A stretch of 51,971 nt of DNA from Yinghuangia elevatio (GCF_040649515.1 NZ_JBEZFP010000056.1:1-51971); one strand, 5' to 3'. Positions 17,022-26,097 are shown, counted from the first letter of the stretch. Program-made: numbers and translations. The notes: generated from the sequence alone by a model not told the origin.

Positions 17022-17852
17022 GTGCCCAAGCTCTCCGACGTCCTGACCGCGCTGCACGGCCTCTACGACCCCAGCTGGGCCGAGTCGTGGGACGCCGTCG
17101 GCCTGGTCTGCGGGGACCCCGACGCCGAGGTCCGCAAGGTGCTCTTCGCCGTGGACCCGGTGCAGGCGGTCGCGGACGAAGCCCTCGCGTGGGGCGCCGA
17201 CCTGCTGGTCACCCACCACCCCCTCTTCCTGCGCGGTGTGCACTCCGTCGCCGCGACCGGCTTCAAGGGCCGCGTCGTGCACAGCCTCATCAAGGGCGAC
17301 TGCGCGCTCGCGGTCGCGCACACCAACGCCGACTCCGCCGACCCCGGCGTCTCCGACGCGCTCGCCCGCGCCCTCGGGCTCGTGGTGGCCGGGCCGCTCG
17401 ACCCGAGCGCCGCCGACCCGGAGGGCTGCCGGGGGATCGGCCGCATCGGCGCGCTGCCCGAGCCCGAGTCCCTCGCCGCGTTCGCCGCACGCGCGGCCAA
17501 GGCCCTGCCGTCCACCGCGGCGGGGCTCCGGGTCGCGGGCGATCCGGAGCGCACGGTGCGGACCGTCGCGGTCTGCGGCGGCGCCGGCGACAGCCTGTTC
17601 GGGGCCGCCCGCCGGGCCGGGGTCGACGTGTACCTGACCGCGGACCTGCGGCACCACCCCGCGTCCGAAGCCATCGAGGCCGGCAGCCCCGCACTCGTCG
17701 ACGCCGCGCACTGGGCGACGGAGTGGCCGTGGCTGGAGCAGGCCGCAGCCGAACTGACGGCCGCGTTGGCCGCGTCCGGGGCTACGGTGGAGACGTACGT
17801 CTCACGACTGCCCACCGACCCCTGGGCATTCCACGTTCCCAGCACCACCTGA
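17022..17852 (+). CDS. Nif3-like dinuclear metal center protein
   Basis: 276 residues from a leaderless GTG at 17022. NIF3/YbgI family (GTP cyclohydrolase I type 2 homologue): N-terminal WAESWDAVGLVCG, first metal site in VTHHPLF, AHTNAD, and second-half ligands near ADLRHH and DAAHWATEWPW. It is full length without the PII-like insertion seen in some members. The family forms toroidal hexamers with a two-metal site in each subunit; true substrate is unsettled. First of three adjacent genes whose order (Nif3-like, zinc-ribbon coiled coil, RNase H-phosphatase) matches mycobacterial Rv2230c-Rv2229c-Rv2228c, pointing to a conserved actinobacterial operon. Confidence 0.93.
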   Translation: MPKLSDVLTALHGLYDPSWAESWDAVGLVCGDPDAEVRKVLFAVDPVQAVADEALAWGADLLVTHHPLFLRGVHSVAATGFKGRVVHSLIKGDCALAVAHTNADSADPGVSDALARALGLVVAGPLDPSAADPEGCRGIGRIGALPEPESLAAFAARAAKALPSTAAGLRVAGDPERTVRTVAVCGGAGDSLFGAARRAGVDVYLTADLRHHPASEAIEAGSPALVDAAHWATEWPWLEQAAAELTAALAASGATVETYVSRLPTDPWAFHVPSTT

Positions 17853-17976
17853 CCGACCCCGATCACGTCGACCGACCAGGCCGCCCGACCGGGTCGGCCG
17901 TACGGTGGCCGCCGCACCGGCGCGCCTCCCGCACCGGCCGGCAGCAGACGACGACCACACGCGCTAGGAGACCCCG

Positions 17977-18720
17977 CTGAACGCCGCCCCCGCCGACCAG
18001 CTCCGCCTGCTCGACCTGCAGGCCCTCGATTCGCGCCTGGACCGTCTCGCCCACCGGCGCCGGACGCTCCCCGAACACGAGGAGATCGACCGTCTCGGCA
18101 CCCGCCTCGCCACGCTGCGCGACCTGGTCGTCGCGGCCCAGACCGAGGACAGCGACGCCGCGCGGGAGCAGACCAAGGCCGAACAGGACGTCGACCAGGT
18201 CCGCACGCGCGCCGAACGGGACCAACAGCGGCTCGACTCGGGGCACGTCAGCAACCCCAAGGAACTGGAGAACCTCCAGCACGAGATCGTCTCGCTCGCC
18301 AAGCGCCAGGGTGACCTCGAAGAGGTCGTCCTGGAGATCATGGAGCGCCGCGAGGAGATCCAGGGCCGCCTGGCCGGACTCGTCGAAGAGCGCGACGCCG
18401 CACAGGCCGAGCGCGAAGCCGCCGAGGCCCGCCGCGACGCCTCCGTCACCGAGATCGACGCGGAGAGCGCCGGCGACACCAAGCAGCGCGAGGTCGTGGC
18501 CGCCGCGCTGCCGGCGGACCTGATGAAGCTGTACGAGAAGATCCGCGACCAGCAGCACGGCGTCGGTGCCGCCGCGCTGTACCAGCGCCGCTGCGAGGGC
18601 TGCCGCCTGGAGCTGGGCATCACCGACCTGAACGCGATCCGGGCCGCGGCGCCGGACGCGATCGTGCGGTGCGACAACTGCCGCCGCATCCTCGTGCGTA
18701 CCGCAGAGTCGGGCCTTTGA
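17977..18720 (+). CDS. Coiled-coil protein with C4-type zinc ribbon
   Basis: 247 residues starting at a rare CTG (17977), chosen because AGGAG lies 7 nt upstream, the frame is closed just before by TAG, and the conserved N-terminus (LNAAPADQLRLLDLQALDSR) begins there. Residues 10-190 are a charged helical hairpin/coiled coil. The C-terminus has a CEGC...CDNC zinc ribbon (about 205-240, KLYEKIRDQQHGVGAA before it). The family occurs widely next to nif3-like and RNase H genes. Proposed roles include binding nucleic acid or acting as an adaptor, but none is settled. Its stop overlaps the next start (TTGA), so translation is coupled. Confidence 0.88.
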   Translation: MNAAPADQLRLLDLQALDSRLDRLAHRRRTLPEHEEIDRLGTRLATLRDLVVAAQTEDSDAAREQTKAEQDVDQVRTRAERDQQRLDSGHVSNPKELENLQHEIVSLAKRQGDLEEVVLEIMERREEIQGRLAGLVEERDAAQAEREAAEARRDASVTEIDAESAGDTKQREVVAAALPADLMKLYEKIRDQQHGVGAAALYQRRCEGCRLELGITDLNAIRAAAPDAIVRCDNCRRILVRTAESGL

Positions 18721-19940
18721 GCGCGCGCGGGTTCGTCGTCGAGGCGGACGGGGGGTCGCGCGGGAACCCGGGGCCCGCCGCGTACGGCGCCTTGGTGCGC
18801 GACGCCGCGACCGGCGCGGTGCTGTGGGAGATGGGCGAGGCCATCGGCGTCGCCACCAACAACGTCGCGGAGTACCGCGGCGTGCTGGCCGGGCTGCGTG
18901 CCGCCCGCGACCTGGACCCGGAGGCACCGGTCGAGGTGCGCGCCGACTCCAAGCTGGTCGTCGAGCAGATGTCGGGGCGCTGGAAGATCAAGCACGCCGA
19001 CATGCGGGACCTCGCGGCCCAGGTCCGCGACGTGTACCCGGCGGGGCACGTGAAGTACACCTGGGTGCCGCGCGAGAAGAACAAGCACGCCGACCGGCTC
19101 GCGAACGAGGCGATGGACCTCGCCGCCAAAGGCGAGGTGTGGCGGCCGAAGACCCCGGTGGCGGTCGACCCCGAACTGGTCGAGTCGGCGACGGCTGCGG
19201 GGCCGGCGGCGGGGACGCGTACCGCCGTGATGCCCGGCGCCAGGGCCGACGCGGGCAGCTCGCCGGAGCGTGCCGCCAACTCGGAGACGCCGCCCGCCGG
19301 TTGGGGGCCCGACCTGGGCACCCCGACCACCTGTGTCCTGCTGCGGCACGGTGAGACGGCGCTGACCCCGCAGAAGCGGTTCTCCGGCGTCGGCGGCGAT
19401 CCCGAGCTGTCCGAACGCGGGCTGTGGCAGGCCGAGCGCGCCGCCGAACTGCTCGCCGCACGCGGCACGATCCAGGCGATCGTGTCCTCGCCGCTGGCCC
19501 GCTGCCGCCAGACCGCCGCCGCCGCGGCCCGCCGCCTGGGACTCCAGGTGCGGGTCGAAGAGGGCTTCCGCGAGACGGACTTCGGCGCGTGGGAGGGCCT
19601 GACCTTCGGCGAGGCCCGCGAACGCTGGCCGGACGAACTCGCGGCGTGGCTGGCGTCCCCCGACGCGCCGCCGCCCGGCGGCGAGAGCTTCACCGAGGTC
19701 GCCCGCCGCGTCGTCGTGGCCCGCGACAAGGTGCTCGCCCGCTACCCCGCGAAGACAGTGCTCGTGGTCACCCACGTGACGCCCATCAAGACGCTGGTAC
19801 GCCTCGCGCTCGACGCGCCCGCGCAGTCGATGTTCCGCATGGAGCTGTCGGCGGCGGCGCTCACCGCCATCAACTGGTGGGCGGACGGGAACGCGTCGCT
19901 CCGCGTCTACAACGACACGTCGCACCTGCGGGAGGGGTAG
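18717..19940 (+). CDS. Bifunctional RNase HI / histidine phosphatase (CobC-like)
   Basis: 407 residues from TTG at 18717 overlapping the previous stop. Residues 1-140 are RNase HI: catalytic Asp in EADGGSRGNPGPAAYG, Glu in NNVAEYRG, Asp in RADSKLVVEQM and Asp in KHADRLANEAMD. A 60-residue variable linker leads to a histidine phosphatase domain (about 200-400) with LLRHGET, SSPLARCRQTA, ETDFGAWEGLTF and VTHVTPIKTL. The fusion is the arrangement of mycobacterial Rv2228c, which degrades RNA in RNA/DNA hybrids and has an alpha-ribazole phosphatase-type domain linked to cobalamin synthesis. Cytoplasmic. Alternative upstream GTG starts exist inside the preceding gene but would overlap it. Confidence 0.93.
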   Translation: MSARGFVVEADGGSRGNPGPAAYGALVRDAATGAVLWEMGEAIGVATNNVAEYRGVLAGLRAARDLDPEAPVEVRADSKLVVEQMSGRWKIKHADMRDLAAQVRDVYPAGHVKYTWVPREKNKHADRLANEAMDLAAKGEVWRPKTPVAVDPELVESATAAGPAAGTRTAVMPGARADAGSSPERAANSETPPAGWGPDLGTPTTCVLLRHGETALTPQKRFSGVGGDPELSERGLWQAERAAELLAARGTIQAIVSSPLARCRQTAAAAARRLGLQVRVEEGFRETDFGAWEGLTFGEARERWPDELAAWLASPDAPPPGGESFTEVARRVVVARDKVLARYPAKTVLVVTHVTPIKTLVRLALDAPAQSMFRMELSAAALTAINWWADGNASLRVYNDTSHLREG

Positions 19941-19978
19941 GGCGCGGAGGTTCGCGGCCGGACCGCCGCCGGGCGGGA

Positions 19979-20776
19979 TCAGATCTCGGAGACGACGACG
20001 TCGAGCGCCCACGGCGTACCGCGCTTCGCCGGAGGCTGGGCCTCGACCGTCCAACCCAGGTCGCGCCACGTGTCGGCCAGTTGCGCGGGAGTCCTCGGCT
20101 GTGCCCCGTCCTCCAGCAACTGCCGGGTGAGCCGGCCCTTCGTCGCCTTGTTGAAGTGGCTGACGACAGTGCGGCGGACGACGCCGTCCACCTCGCGCTC
20201 GTGCAGCACGCGTACCGTCGCGGTACGGCCCGCCACCGCACCCGTCGGCCGCCACGCGGGCGTGTACGCCGACGACCGCAGGTCCAGCACCAGCCCGCCG
20301 CCCGCGAGTTCGGGCAACGCCGTGTCCAGCGCGGTACGCCACAGCGCGGGCAGCGCGCCCAGCCCCGGCAGCCGCACACCCATCGACAGGCGGTACGGCG
20401 GCACCCGATCCGTCGGCCGCAGCGCGCCCCACAGGCCCGAGAACACCAGCATGCTCCGGGACGCCCGCCTGGCCGCGGCCTTGTCGAGCGTGCCGAGTGC
20501 GAGCGCGTCGTACAGCACCCCCGTGTACAGCTCCGCCACCGGCAGCGTCGGTGCCTCGCGCAGCTCCAGATTGCGCAGCACCTCCCCGCGCAGCTTCGGG
20601 CCCAGGCCCAGCACTTCGAGGGCTTTCATCTCATCGCCCTCGCACAGGGTCACCAGCGAGTCGATCACGCGCTCCCGGGCCTGGGTCAACCCGGGAAGGG
20701 AGAGCCCGGCCAGGTCGAGCGCGGGGCCGGAGCCCCCGGAGGCCTTGCCTTCCGAGGGCGGCAGCAGGACGAGCAC
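19979..20776 (-). CDS. yaaA: YaaA family peroxide stress protein
   Basis: 265 residues from GTG at 20776 (MLVLLPPSEGK is the family hallmark). Conserved internal segments include LYTGVLYDALAL, VFSGLWGALRPTDRVPPYRLSM, DLRSSAYTP and VSHFNKATKGRL. E. coli YaaA lowers intracellular free iron during hydrogen peroxide stress and binds DNA. The same role is assumed here from family membership only. Convergent with the RNase H-phosphatase gene, with a 38-bp gap. A TAGGGT -10 is visible about 35 bp upstream of the start on the minus strand. Confidence 0.92.
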   Translation of the reverse strand: MLVLLPPSEGKASGGSGPALDLAGLSLPGLTQARERVIDSLVTLCEGDEMKALEVLGLGPKLRGEVLRNLELREAPTLPVAELYTGVLYDALALGTLDKAAARRASRSMLVFSGLWGALRPTDRVPPYRLSMGVRLPGLGALPALWRTALDTALPELAGGGLVLDLRSSAYTPAWRPTGAVAGRTATVRVLHEREVDGVVRRTVVSHFNKATKGRLTRQLLEDGAQPRTPAQLADTWRDLGWTVEAQPPAKRGTPWALDVVVSEI

Positions 20777-20969
20777 GGACGGAACTCCCAGCGACGCGCG
20801 GATGATGCGCCCTACCCTATGACGCGCCCGGGACGGTGAATCATGACGCGCCCATGCTCCGGACCCGGCCGCGGAATCCGCAGGTGAGGAGGCCGGCCGA
20901 CCGGTTGCGGAGGCAGTCGGCCCCCGATGGAACCGGGGCGAATCCGGCCGAATCCCGCAGCGCAGGGCC

Positions 20970-20975
20970 TAAGCT
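20970..20975 (+). promoter_or_regulatory. -10 element giving a leaderless RNB-ribonuclease mRNA
   Basis: TAAGCT is 6 bp before the GTG start at 20982, the same geometry as at the Nif3-like gene. No ribosome site is present. Confidence 0.55.
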
Positions 20976-20981
20976 CGGCCC

Positions 20982-22412
20982 GTGCCCCGACGGAACATGC
21001 ACCTCAACGCCGCCGACGGCGCGCGCCTCCGCGCCGGATTCGCCGCCCTGCGCGCCGACCTCGGTCTGCCGGACGCGTTCCCTCCTGAGGTCCTCGCCGA
21101 GGCCGAGCGCGCGACCCCGCGGCTCACCGGCGACGACGCGACCGGCATCCCCTTCCTGACCGTCGACCCGGCGGAGTCGATGGACCTCGACCAGGCGATG
21201 CACCTCGAACGCCGCGGCGACGGCTACCGCGTCAACTACGCCATCGCCGACGTCGCGTCGTGGGTGGTGCCGGGCGGCGCGATCGACGCCGAGACCATGA
21301 AGCGCGTCGAGACGCTCTACCTGCCCGACGGGCGCGTACCGCTGCACCCTCCGGCGCTGTCCGAGAACGCCGCGAGCCTGCTGCCCGGCCAGGACCGCCC
21401 GGCCGTGCTGTGGACGCTCGACCTCGACGCGGGCGGCGAGCTGACCGCCACCGACGTACGGCGCGCCACTGTGCGCAGCCGCCGCCGTCTCGACTACTTC
21501 GAGGCACAGCGCCTGATCGACGCGGGTCCGCCGGACCGGACCGACGAACCGCTCGCGCTCCTGCGCGAGATCGGCCTCCTGCGCGAGCGCGTCGAACGCG
21601 AGCGCGGCGGCGTCAGCCTGCCGATCCCGGAGCAGGAGATCGTGCAGCGCGGCGACACCTGGGAGCTGGACTTCCGCGCGCCGCCGGCCGTCGAGGGGTG
21701 GAACGCGCAGATCTCCCTCCTGACCGGGATGGCCGCCGCGGACCTCATGGCGTACGCCGGCGTCGGCATCCTCCGCACCCTCCCGGACGCCCCGCCCGGC
21801 GCCCTCGAACAACTCCGGCGCGTCGCGCGGGCGCTGGAGGTGGACTGGCCGGACGGCGCGACGTACGGCGACGTGATCCACCGCATCGACCCCGGCCTCC
21901 CCAACCACGCCGCATTCCTGCAGGAATCCACCGGACTGCTGCGCGGCGCGGGCTACACGGCCTTCGACGCGGGCGTCCCGGAGCTGGCCACCCACGCCGC
22001 GGTCGCCGACGAGTACGCCCACGTGACCGCCCCGCTGCGCCGCCTTGTGGACCGGTTCGCCGCCGAGGTCTGCCTGAGTGTGATCGCGGGCGACGACGTG
22101 CCCGACTGGGTGCTGGGCCGCCTGCCCGACCTGCCCAAGACCATGGAGGCGGGCGACCGCAGGGCCCACGAGGTCGAGCGCGAGGCCGTCGACCTGGTCG
22201 AGGCGGCGGTCCTCGGTCCCCACGTCGGCGAGGAGTTCGACGCGGTGGTCGTCGACCTCAACGACAAGGGCGACGCCGGCACCGTGCAACTGCGCGAGCC
22301 CGCGGTGCGCGCCAAGTTCTCCGGCACCGGCCTCAAGCTCGGCTCGGCGGTGCGCGTACGCCTGACCGAGGCCGACCCGGCGAAGCGCCGCGTACGGTTC
22401 GCCCCGGCCTGA
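20982..22412 (+). CDS. RNB-domain 3'-5' exoribonuclease (RNase II/R family)
   Basis: 476 residues from leaderless GTG at 20982. The RNB catalytic domain occupies most of the protein. The acidic cluster binding magnesium is in TVDPAESMDLDQAM, and further motifs are YAIADVASWV, ETLYLPDGRVPLHPPALSEN, QEIVQRG and YAHVTAPLRRLVDRF. It lacks the N-terminal cold-shock domains of classical RNase R; the last about 60 residues may be a reduced S1-like module (VGEEFDAVVVDLNDKGDAG). This shorter form is common in Streptomyces. It lies immediately upstream of rnpB, whose -10 begins 4 bp after the stop codon. Expected role: processive degradation of single-stranded RNA in the cytoplasm. Confidence 0.92.
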   Translation: MPRRNMHLNAADGARLRAGFAALRADLGLPDAFPPEVLAEAERATPRLTGDDATGIPFLTVDPAESMDLDQAMHLERRGDGYRVNYAIADVASWVVPGGAIDAETMKRVETLYLPDGRVPLHPPALSENAASLLPGQDRPAVLWTLDLDAGGELTATDVRRATVRSRRRLDYFEAQRLIDAGPPDRTDEPLALLREIGLLRERVERERGGVSLPIPEQEIVQRGDTWELDFRAPPAVEGWNAQISLLTGMAAADLMAYAGVGILRTLPDAPPGALEQLRRVARALEVDWPDGATYGDVIHRIDPGLPNHAAFLQESTGLLRGAGYTAFDAGVPELATHAAVADEYAHVTAPLRRLVDRFAAEVCLSVIAGDDVPDWVLGRLPDLPKTMEAGDRRAHEVEREAVDLVEAAVLGPHVGEEFDAVVVDLNDKGDAGTVQLREPAVRAKFSGTGLKLGSAVRVRLTEADPAKRRVRFAPA

Positions 22413-22416
22413 CCGC

Positions 22417-22422
22417 TAGGCT
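22417..22422 (+). promoter_or_regulatory. -10 element of rnpB
   Basis: TAGGCT 8 bp before the predicted 5' end of RNase P RNA. The -35 would fall within the final codons of the upstream ribonuclease gene and has no clear consensus. Confidence 0.55.
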
Positions 22423-22430
22423 GGGGGCGC

Positions 22431-22842
22431 GGCGGAAGAGCCGGCCGGGCGGCCGCGTCGGGGCCCTCCGGGGTCCCGCCGAGGAACGTCCGGGCTCCAC
22501 AGGGCAGGGTGGTGGGTAACGCCCACCTGGGGCAACCCACGGGACAGTGCCACAGAAAGCAGACCGCCAGGCGTCCTCGGACACCTGGTAAGGGTGAAAC
22601 GGTGGTGTAAGAGACCACCAGCGCCCGAGGTGACTCGGGCGGCTAGGTAAACCCCACCTGGAGCAAGGTCAAGAGGGAGCCGACAGGCTCCTGCGCAGGC
22701 GTTCGAGGGCTGCCCGCCCGAGCCTGCGGGTAGACCGCTAGAGGCCGGCGGCAACGCCGGTCGTAGATGGATGGCCGCCACCGCCCGGACCGCGAGGTCC
22801 GAGCGGCCACAGAACCCGGCGTACAGGCCGACTCTTCCGCCG
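22431..22842 (+). ncRNA. rnpB: RNase P RNA (class A)
   Basis: About 412 nt. Universal blocks are present in order: GAGGAACGTCCGGGCTCC (22481-22498), ACAGAAAGCAGACCGCC (22552-22568), AGAGACCACCAGC with the downstream P-stem region, a GTAGATGGATGGCCGCC segment, and ACAGAACCCGGCGTACAGGC near the 3' end. The ends pair as helix P1: GGCGGAAGAGCCGGCC at 22431-22446 with its near-complement GGCCGACTCTTCCGCC at 22826-22841. This fixes both termini to within a few bases. It is the catalytic RNA of tRNA 5' maturation. Confidence 0.96.
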
Positions 22843-23235
22843 CCTGTACATCTGACCAGGGCAGACGCCTGCGTCTCCGACGTCCCTGAAGCAACCGTGG
22901 AGAATCCGGGGACAAAAACACTCCGTTGGCTGAGCTGCCTTGACGTGCGCCGGCCACTCGCCGATTGCGGCGATGCCCAGTCACCGGACCTCGGTATGAC
23001 GTGCGTGTACCTCCCCAGCGACTAGGCGGGGGTGCCGTGCCCCAGCCACTTCTCCGGCCGTGCTGCGCTCGGCGCTTGTCTCCGGCCGTGCTGCGCTCGG
23101 CGCTTGTCTCCGGCCAGCGGGACCAGCGAACAAGGCCGCGGTCGCTGCTCTGCGACGAAGCGCGGGAGCTGTTGCGGCGGATTCGTACCGCAGTTGAGGG
23201 TCGTGGAGGGGTGACTTGGACGGTGCCGAGTGGGG
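22843..23235. other. Gene-free region downstream of rnpB
   Basis: 393 bp. A small AGACGC-CT-GCGTCT inverted repeat (22863-22876) could help terminate rnpB. The 28-bp tandem repeat lies at 23051-23115. Open frames here lack coding character and homology I can recognise. Confidence 0.55.
23051..23115. repeat. 28-bp tandem repeat (2.3 copies)
   Basis: Two perfect 28-bp copies beginning TCTCCGGCCGTGCTGCGC, at 23051 and 23079, plus 9 bp of a third. Intergenic, downstream of the minus-strand MFS gene. Confidence 0.85.
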
Positions 23236-24516
23236 TCACTGGGGGAGGGGGGCGGGGAAGGCGGGGAGTTTGCGTATGGGGGAAAGGGCTACGGGGACGA
23301 AGGCGGTGGCGAGGACGATGCCCGCCGTCCACAGGGCGGTTCGGAGGTCGGCGAAGCGGGCGATGAGGCCTGCGGCGGCGGAGCCGATGGCCATGGCGCC
23401 GGTGAAGACGATGTGGACGGTGGCGTTCATGCGGCCCTGGAGGGCCGTCGGCGTGCGGACCTGGCGCAGGCTGATGCCGAGGACGTTGTCGAAGCCCATC
23501 TTGGTGGTGGCGAGGAGCCAGCCGAGTGCGGCGACGCAGAGCCAGGGGCCGCTGTCGATCAGGGGGATCAGGAGTGCCCAGGGGGCGAGCCACAGGCCGG
23601 TGAGGCCGAGAGTGGGGCCGAAGCCGAAGGCCGCGGCGACGGGACGGGCGAGGTAGGCGCCGAGGAGGTTCCCGACGCCGCTGAGCGCCCACATCAGGCC
23701 GAGGGCCGCCGCGGGGAGGCCGAGGCCTCGGGTGAAGAGCACCGGCAGCAATGTGTTGATCATCTGGGCGCCGAGGTTCGTCAGTGCGACGGTGGTGGCG
23801 AGCGGACGCAGTTCGCGGTGGCCGAAGACGTGCCGGAAGCCCGCGACGAGTTCGTCGCGGCGTAGGTGGGTGGCGGGGGTGTGCGCTTCGGTTTGCGGTT
23901 CGCATTGTGGGGCGGTCGCGGGGACGGTCGCGGCGCGGACCCTGGGGAGCAGGGCGAGTTGGTGGGCGGAGACCAGGTACGCGACCCCGGCGCCCCCGAC
24001 CGCGGCTGCCGGGCCCAGCAGTTGGACCAGCCCGCCGCCTGCCGCGCGGCCCGCGATGAGGCCGGTGGCCATCAGGCCGTAGATGAGGGTGTTGGCCCTG
24101 AGCAGGTTGCCGTGGCAAGCGATGCCGGGGAGCATCGACTGCGCGCCGACGTTGAAGAAGACCGTGGCCGTGCCGTTGAGGAGCACCACCACGCACAGTT
24201 GGGTGAAGGTCAGGACGTCCGCCCACCAGGCGACCGGGACCGACAACAGCAGCAGTGTGCGCGCCACATCCGCGGCGACGAGGACCCGGTGGTGCGGCAG
24301 GCGGTCGATCCAGACTCCGGCGGGCAGCCCGAATGCGACGAACGCGACGGCCCCGAGGGCACCCAGCAGGCCGACTTGCGCGGTGCCCGCGTCGAGCGAG
24401 GTGACGGCGACGAGCGGGATCGCCACGTACGCGATGTCCGTCGCCAGATGGCTCGTCGCATTCGCGGCGAACAATGGACGGAACCCCGGTATGCGCCACG
24501 GAGAGCCAGATTGCAT
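23236..24516 (-). CDS. MFS transporter (MFS_3 / EntS-like exporter family)
   Basis: 426 residues from ATG at 24516. Twelve predicted hydrophobic helices in two halves, separated by a cytoplasmic loop (about 190-225, Pro/Thr/Glu-rich). Family marks include FRPLFAANATSHLATDIAYVA at the start and the loop 2-3 motif GLPAGVWIDRLPHHRVL. This subfamily includes the enterobactin exporter EntS and many Streptomyces macrolide or peptide efflux proteins. The substrate cannot be inferred. It stands alone, without an adjacent regulator on the same strand. Inner membrane, proton-driven efflux by family analogy. Confidence 0.88.
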   Translation of the reverse strand: MQSGSPWRIPGFRPLFAANATSHLATDIAYVAIPLVAVTSLDAGTAQVGLLGALGAVAFVAFGLPAGVWIDRLPHHRVLVAADVARTLLLLSVPVAWWADVLTFTQLCVVVLLNGTATVFFNVGAQSMLPGIACHGNLLRANTLIYGLMATGLIAGRAAGGGLVQLLGPAAAVGGAGVAYLVSAHQLALLPRVRAATVPATAPQCEPQTEAHTPATHLRRDELVAGFRHVFGHRELRPLATTVALTNLGAQMINTLLPVLFTRGLGLPAAALGLMWALSGVGNLLGAYLARPVAAAFGFGPTLGLTGLWLAPWALLIPLIDSGPWLCVAALGWLLATTKMGFDNVLGISLRQVRTPTALQGRMNATVHIVFTGAMAIGSAAAGLIARFADLRTALWTAGIVLATAFVPVALSPIRKLPAFPAPLPQ

Positions 24517-24633
24517 CCGGGCAACCTAACCGTCCGATCACCGCCGACCGGGCCGTCGCGCCGCGGCACCGGCCGCGGCGCTCGATCGGCTGCGCAAATC
24601 GGATGTCGGATGACGAATGTGCCGCTGGGCAGG

Positions 24634-24909
24634 TCAGTTGTCGATGTAGCCGTTGCGCCCGTCGTGGCCGTCCGCGTCCGCGTCGTCGAACCAGTGCCCG
24701 CCGTCGGCCAAGTAGCGGAAGTACACCCGCTGTTCGGCGGGGACCTGGACGGACACGGCACGGGTGCCGTCCTTGCGGGTGGCAAGCGTGTGTACGCCGG
24801 GCTCCCACGCGTTGAAGTCGCCCACCACGCTGACCGGGCCCGAGGGCAGGTCGCCGGGCAGGATGAACGTGACGTCGACCTTGTCCTTCAAACGGGTGCG
24901 CTCCAGCAT
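24634..24909 (-). CDS. Isoamylase N-terminal-like (CBM48-type) glycogen-binding domain protein
   Basis: 91 residues from ATG at 24909, with AAAGGAG 11 nt upstream. The whole protein is one early-set immunoglobulin-like domain: VDVTFILP, SVVGDFNAWEPGVHTL and VYFRYLADGGHWFDD, the glycogen-binding beta-sandwich of isoamylases and AMPK beta subunits. No catalytic domain is attached. Such stand-alone domains are common in Streptomyces and are thought to bind alpha-glucans or serve as adaptors. The spacing NAW and YRY-x-D is retained. Monocistronic as far as can be seen. Confidence 0.88.
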   Translation of the reverse strand: MLERTRLKDKVDVTFILPGDLPSGPVSVVGDFNAWEPGVHTLATRKDGTRAVSVQVPAEQRVYFRYLADGGHWFDDADADGHDGRNGYIDN

Positions 24910-25079
24910 CGCCGGCGGACTCCTTTCGGGAGGGGGTACACGGACGGACGGTCGGTCCGACCCGTGCCGACTGGCCGACATGCTGCCGTGCCCCCGGCCG
25001 AACGACCGCCCATTGCGGGCGCGGCGCGCGGTGATTCCGCCAAACGGCGGCTCGGCCCGGAGGAACGCGCAGGGGCCGG

Positions 25080-25976
25080 TCAGGCCGACGCGACGCGGAG
25101 CAGCGCGTCCGACATCGCGGCCAGCGCCGGGTGGTCCGGCGCTGTGCTGCGGACGGCCGCGTACACGCCGCGGACGGCCTCGGCGTCGCGCAGGTCGCGG
25201 ACCACCACACCCTCGCGCACCCGGTCGCCGAGGCCGATGCCCGGGACCACGCTGATGCCCAGCCCGGCGGCGACGAAGGCCTGTGCGGTCACGTAGTCCT
25301 CGGACCGCACCGTGAACTCGGGGCGGAACCCGGCCGCGGCGCACACCGCGAGGACCGCGTCCATACACGGCCCCTGCCAGGCGCTGCCGACCCACGGCTC
25401 GCCGACGAGGTCGGCGAGCGCGAGCGATTCGTGCGCCGCGAGCGGGTGTTCGGCGGGGAGCAGCACGCGGTAGCTGTCCGAGAGCAGGTACGTGAAGCGC
25501 ACCCCGTCCTCGGACGGCGGTCCGCCCGCGCGCATCACGAGACCGAGGTCGGCCCGTCCCTCGCGGACCTCGGGCAGCGGATCGGCCGGGTCGGTGAGCC
25601 GCAGGTCCACGTGGATGCCGGGACGAGTGCGGCGCAGCGCGGCGACGGCCGGGGCGACCAACGCGGCCCCGGCGCTGGCGAAGTAGCAGACGGAGACCCG
25701 GCCGGAGCGGCCGGAGCGCAGATCGGCCAGCAGGGCTTCGGCCTCGCTCACCCGCGCGCCCACGGCCGCCGCGCATTCGCCGAGCAACTGCCCCGCCTCG
25801 GTCGGCCGTACGCCCCGTGCCGTACGTTCCAGCAGTGGCAGCCCGGCCTCGCGCTCCAGCGCGGCGATCTGCTGGCTGACCGCCGAGGGCGTGTACCCGA
25901 GGCGCCGGGCGGCCGCGGTGATGGACCGCTCGGCCAGGACGGCTTCGAGCACCTGCATGCGTCGCACATCAAGCAT
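25080..25976 (-). CDS. LysR family transcriptional regulator
   Basis: 298 residues from ATG at 25976 (MLDVRRMQVLEAVLAERSIT). Typical N-terminal winged HTH (AARRLGYTPSAVSQQIAALE) and coupling helix. A periplasmic-binding-like effector domain (about 90-295) contains RVSVCYFASAGAALV and GLGISVVPGIGLGD. Upstream in-frame codons to 26213 lack LysR similarity and are rejected as coding. Divergent from the SDR at 26261 across 284 bp, the classical LysR-target layout, so it probably regulates that gene and itself. The effector is unknown. Confidence 0.92.
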   Translation of the reverse strand: MLDVRRMQVLEAVLAERSITAAARRLGYTPSAVSQQIAALEREAGLPLLERTARGVRPTEAGQLLGECAAAVGARVSEAEALLADLRSGRSGRVSVCYFASAGAALVAPAVAALRRTRPGIHVDLRLTDPADPLPEVREGRADLGLVMRAGGPPSEDGVRFTYLLSDSYRVLLPAEHPLAAHESLALADLVGEPWVGSAWQGPCMDAVLAVCAAAGFRPEFTVRSEDYVTAQAFVAAGLGISVVPGIGLGDRVREGVVVRDLRDAEAVRGVYAAVRSTAPDHPALAAMSDALLRVASA

Positions 25977-26097
25977 GCAGCGGAGCTTAACGCTCCGTGC
26001 AGATCTTTGCGCTTGTCTTAAGGGAGGAACGGCGAGATGGTAGCTGTCGAAGGTCGGCGGTCCGGTTCTCCGGGTCGTTCCGAGGCGGCGCGGTCGA

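Noticed and set aside
22771..23025. Small ORF overlapping the 3' part of rnpB
   Set aside because: It lies largely within and just after a structural RNA and has no ribosome site or motif.
23051..23115. Possible CRISPR array
   Set aside because: Only 2.3 direct copies with no spacers between units; an ordinary tandem repeat.
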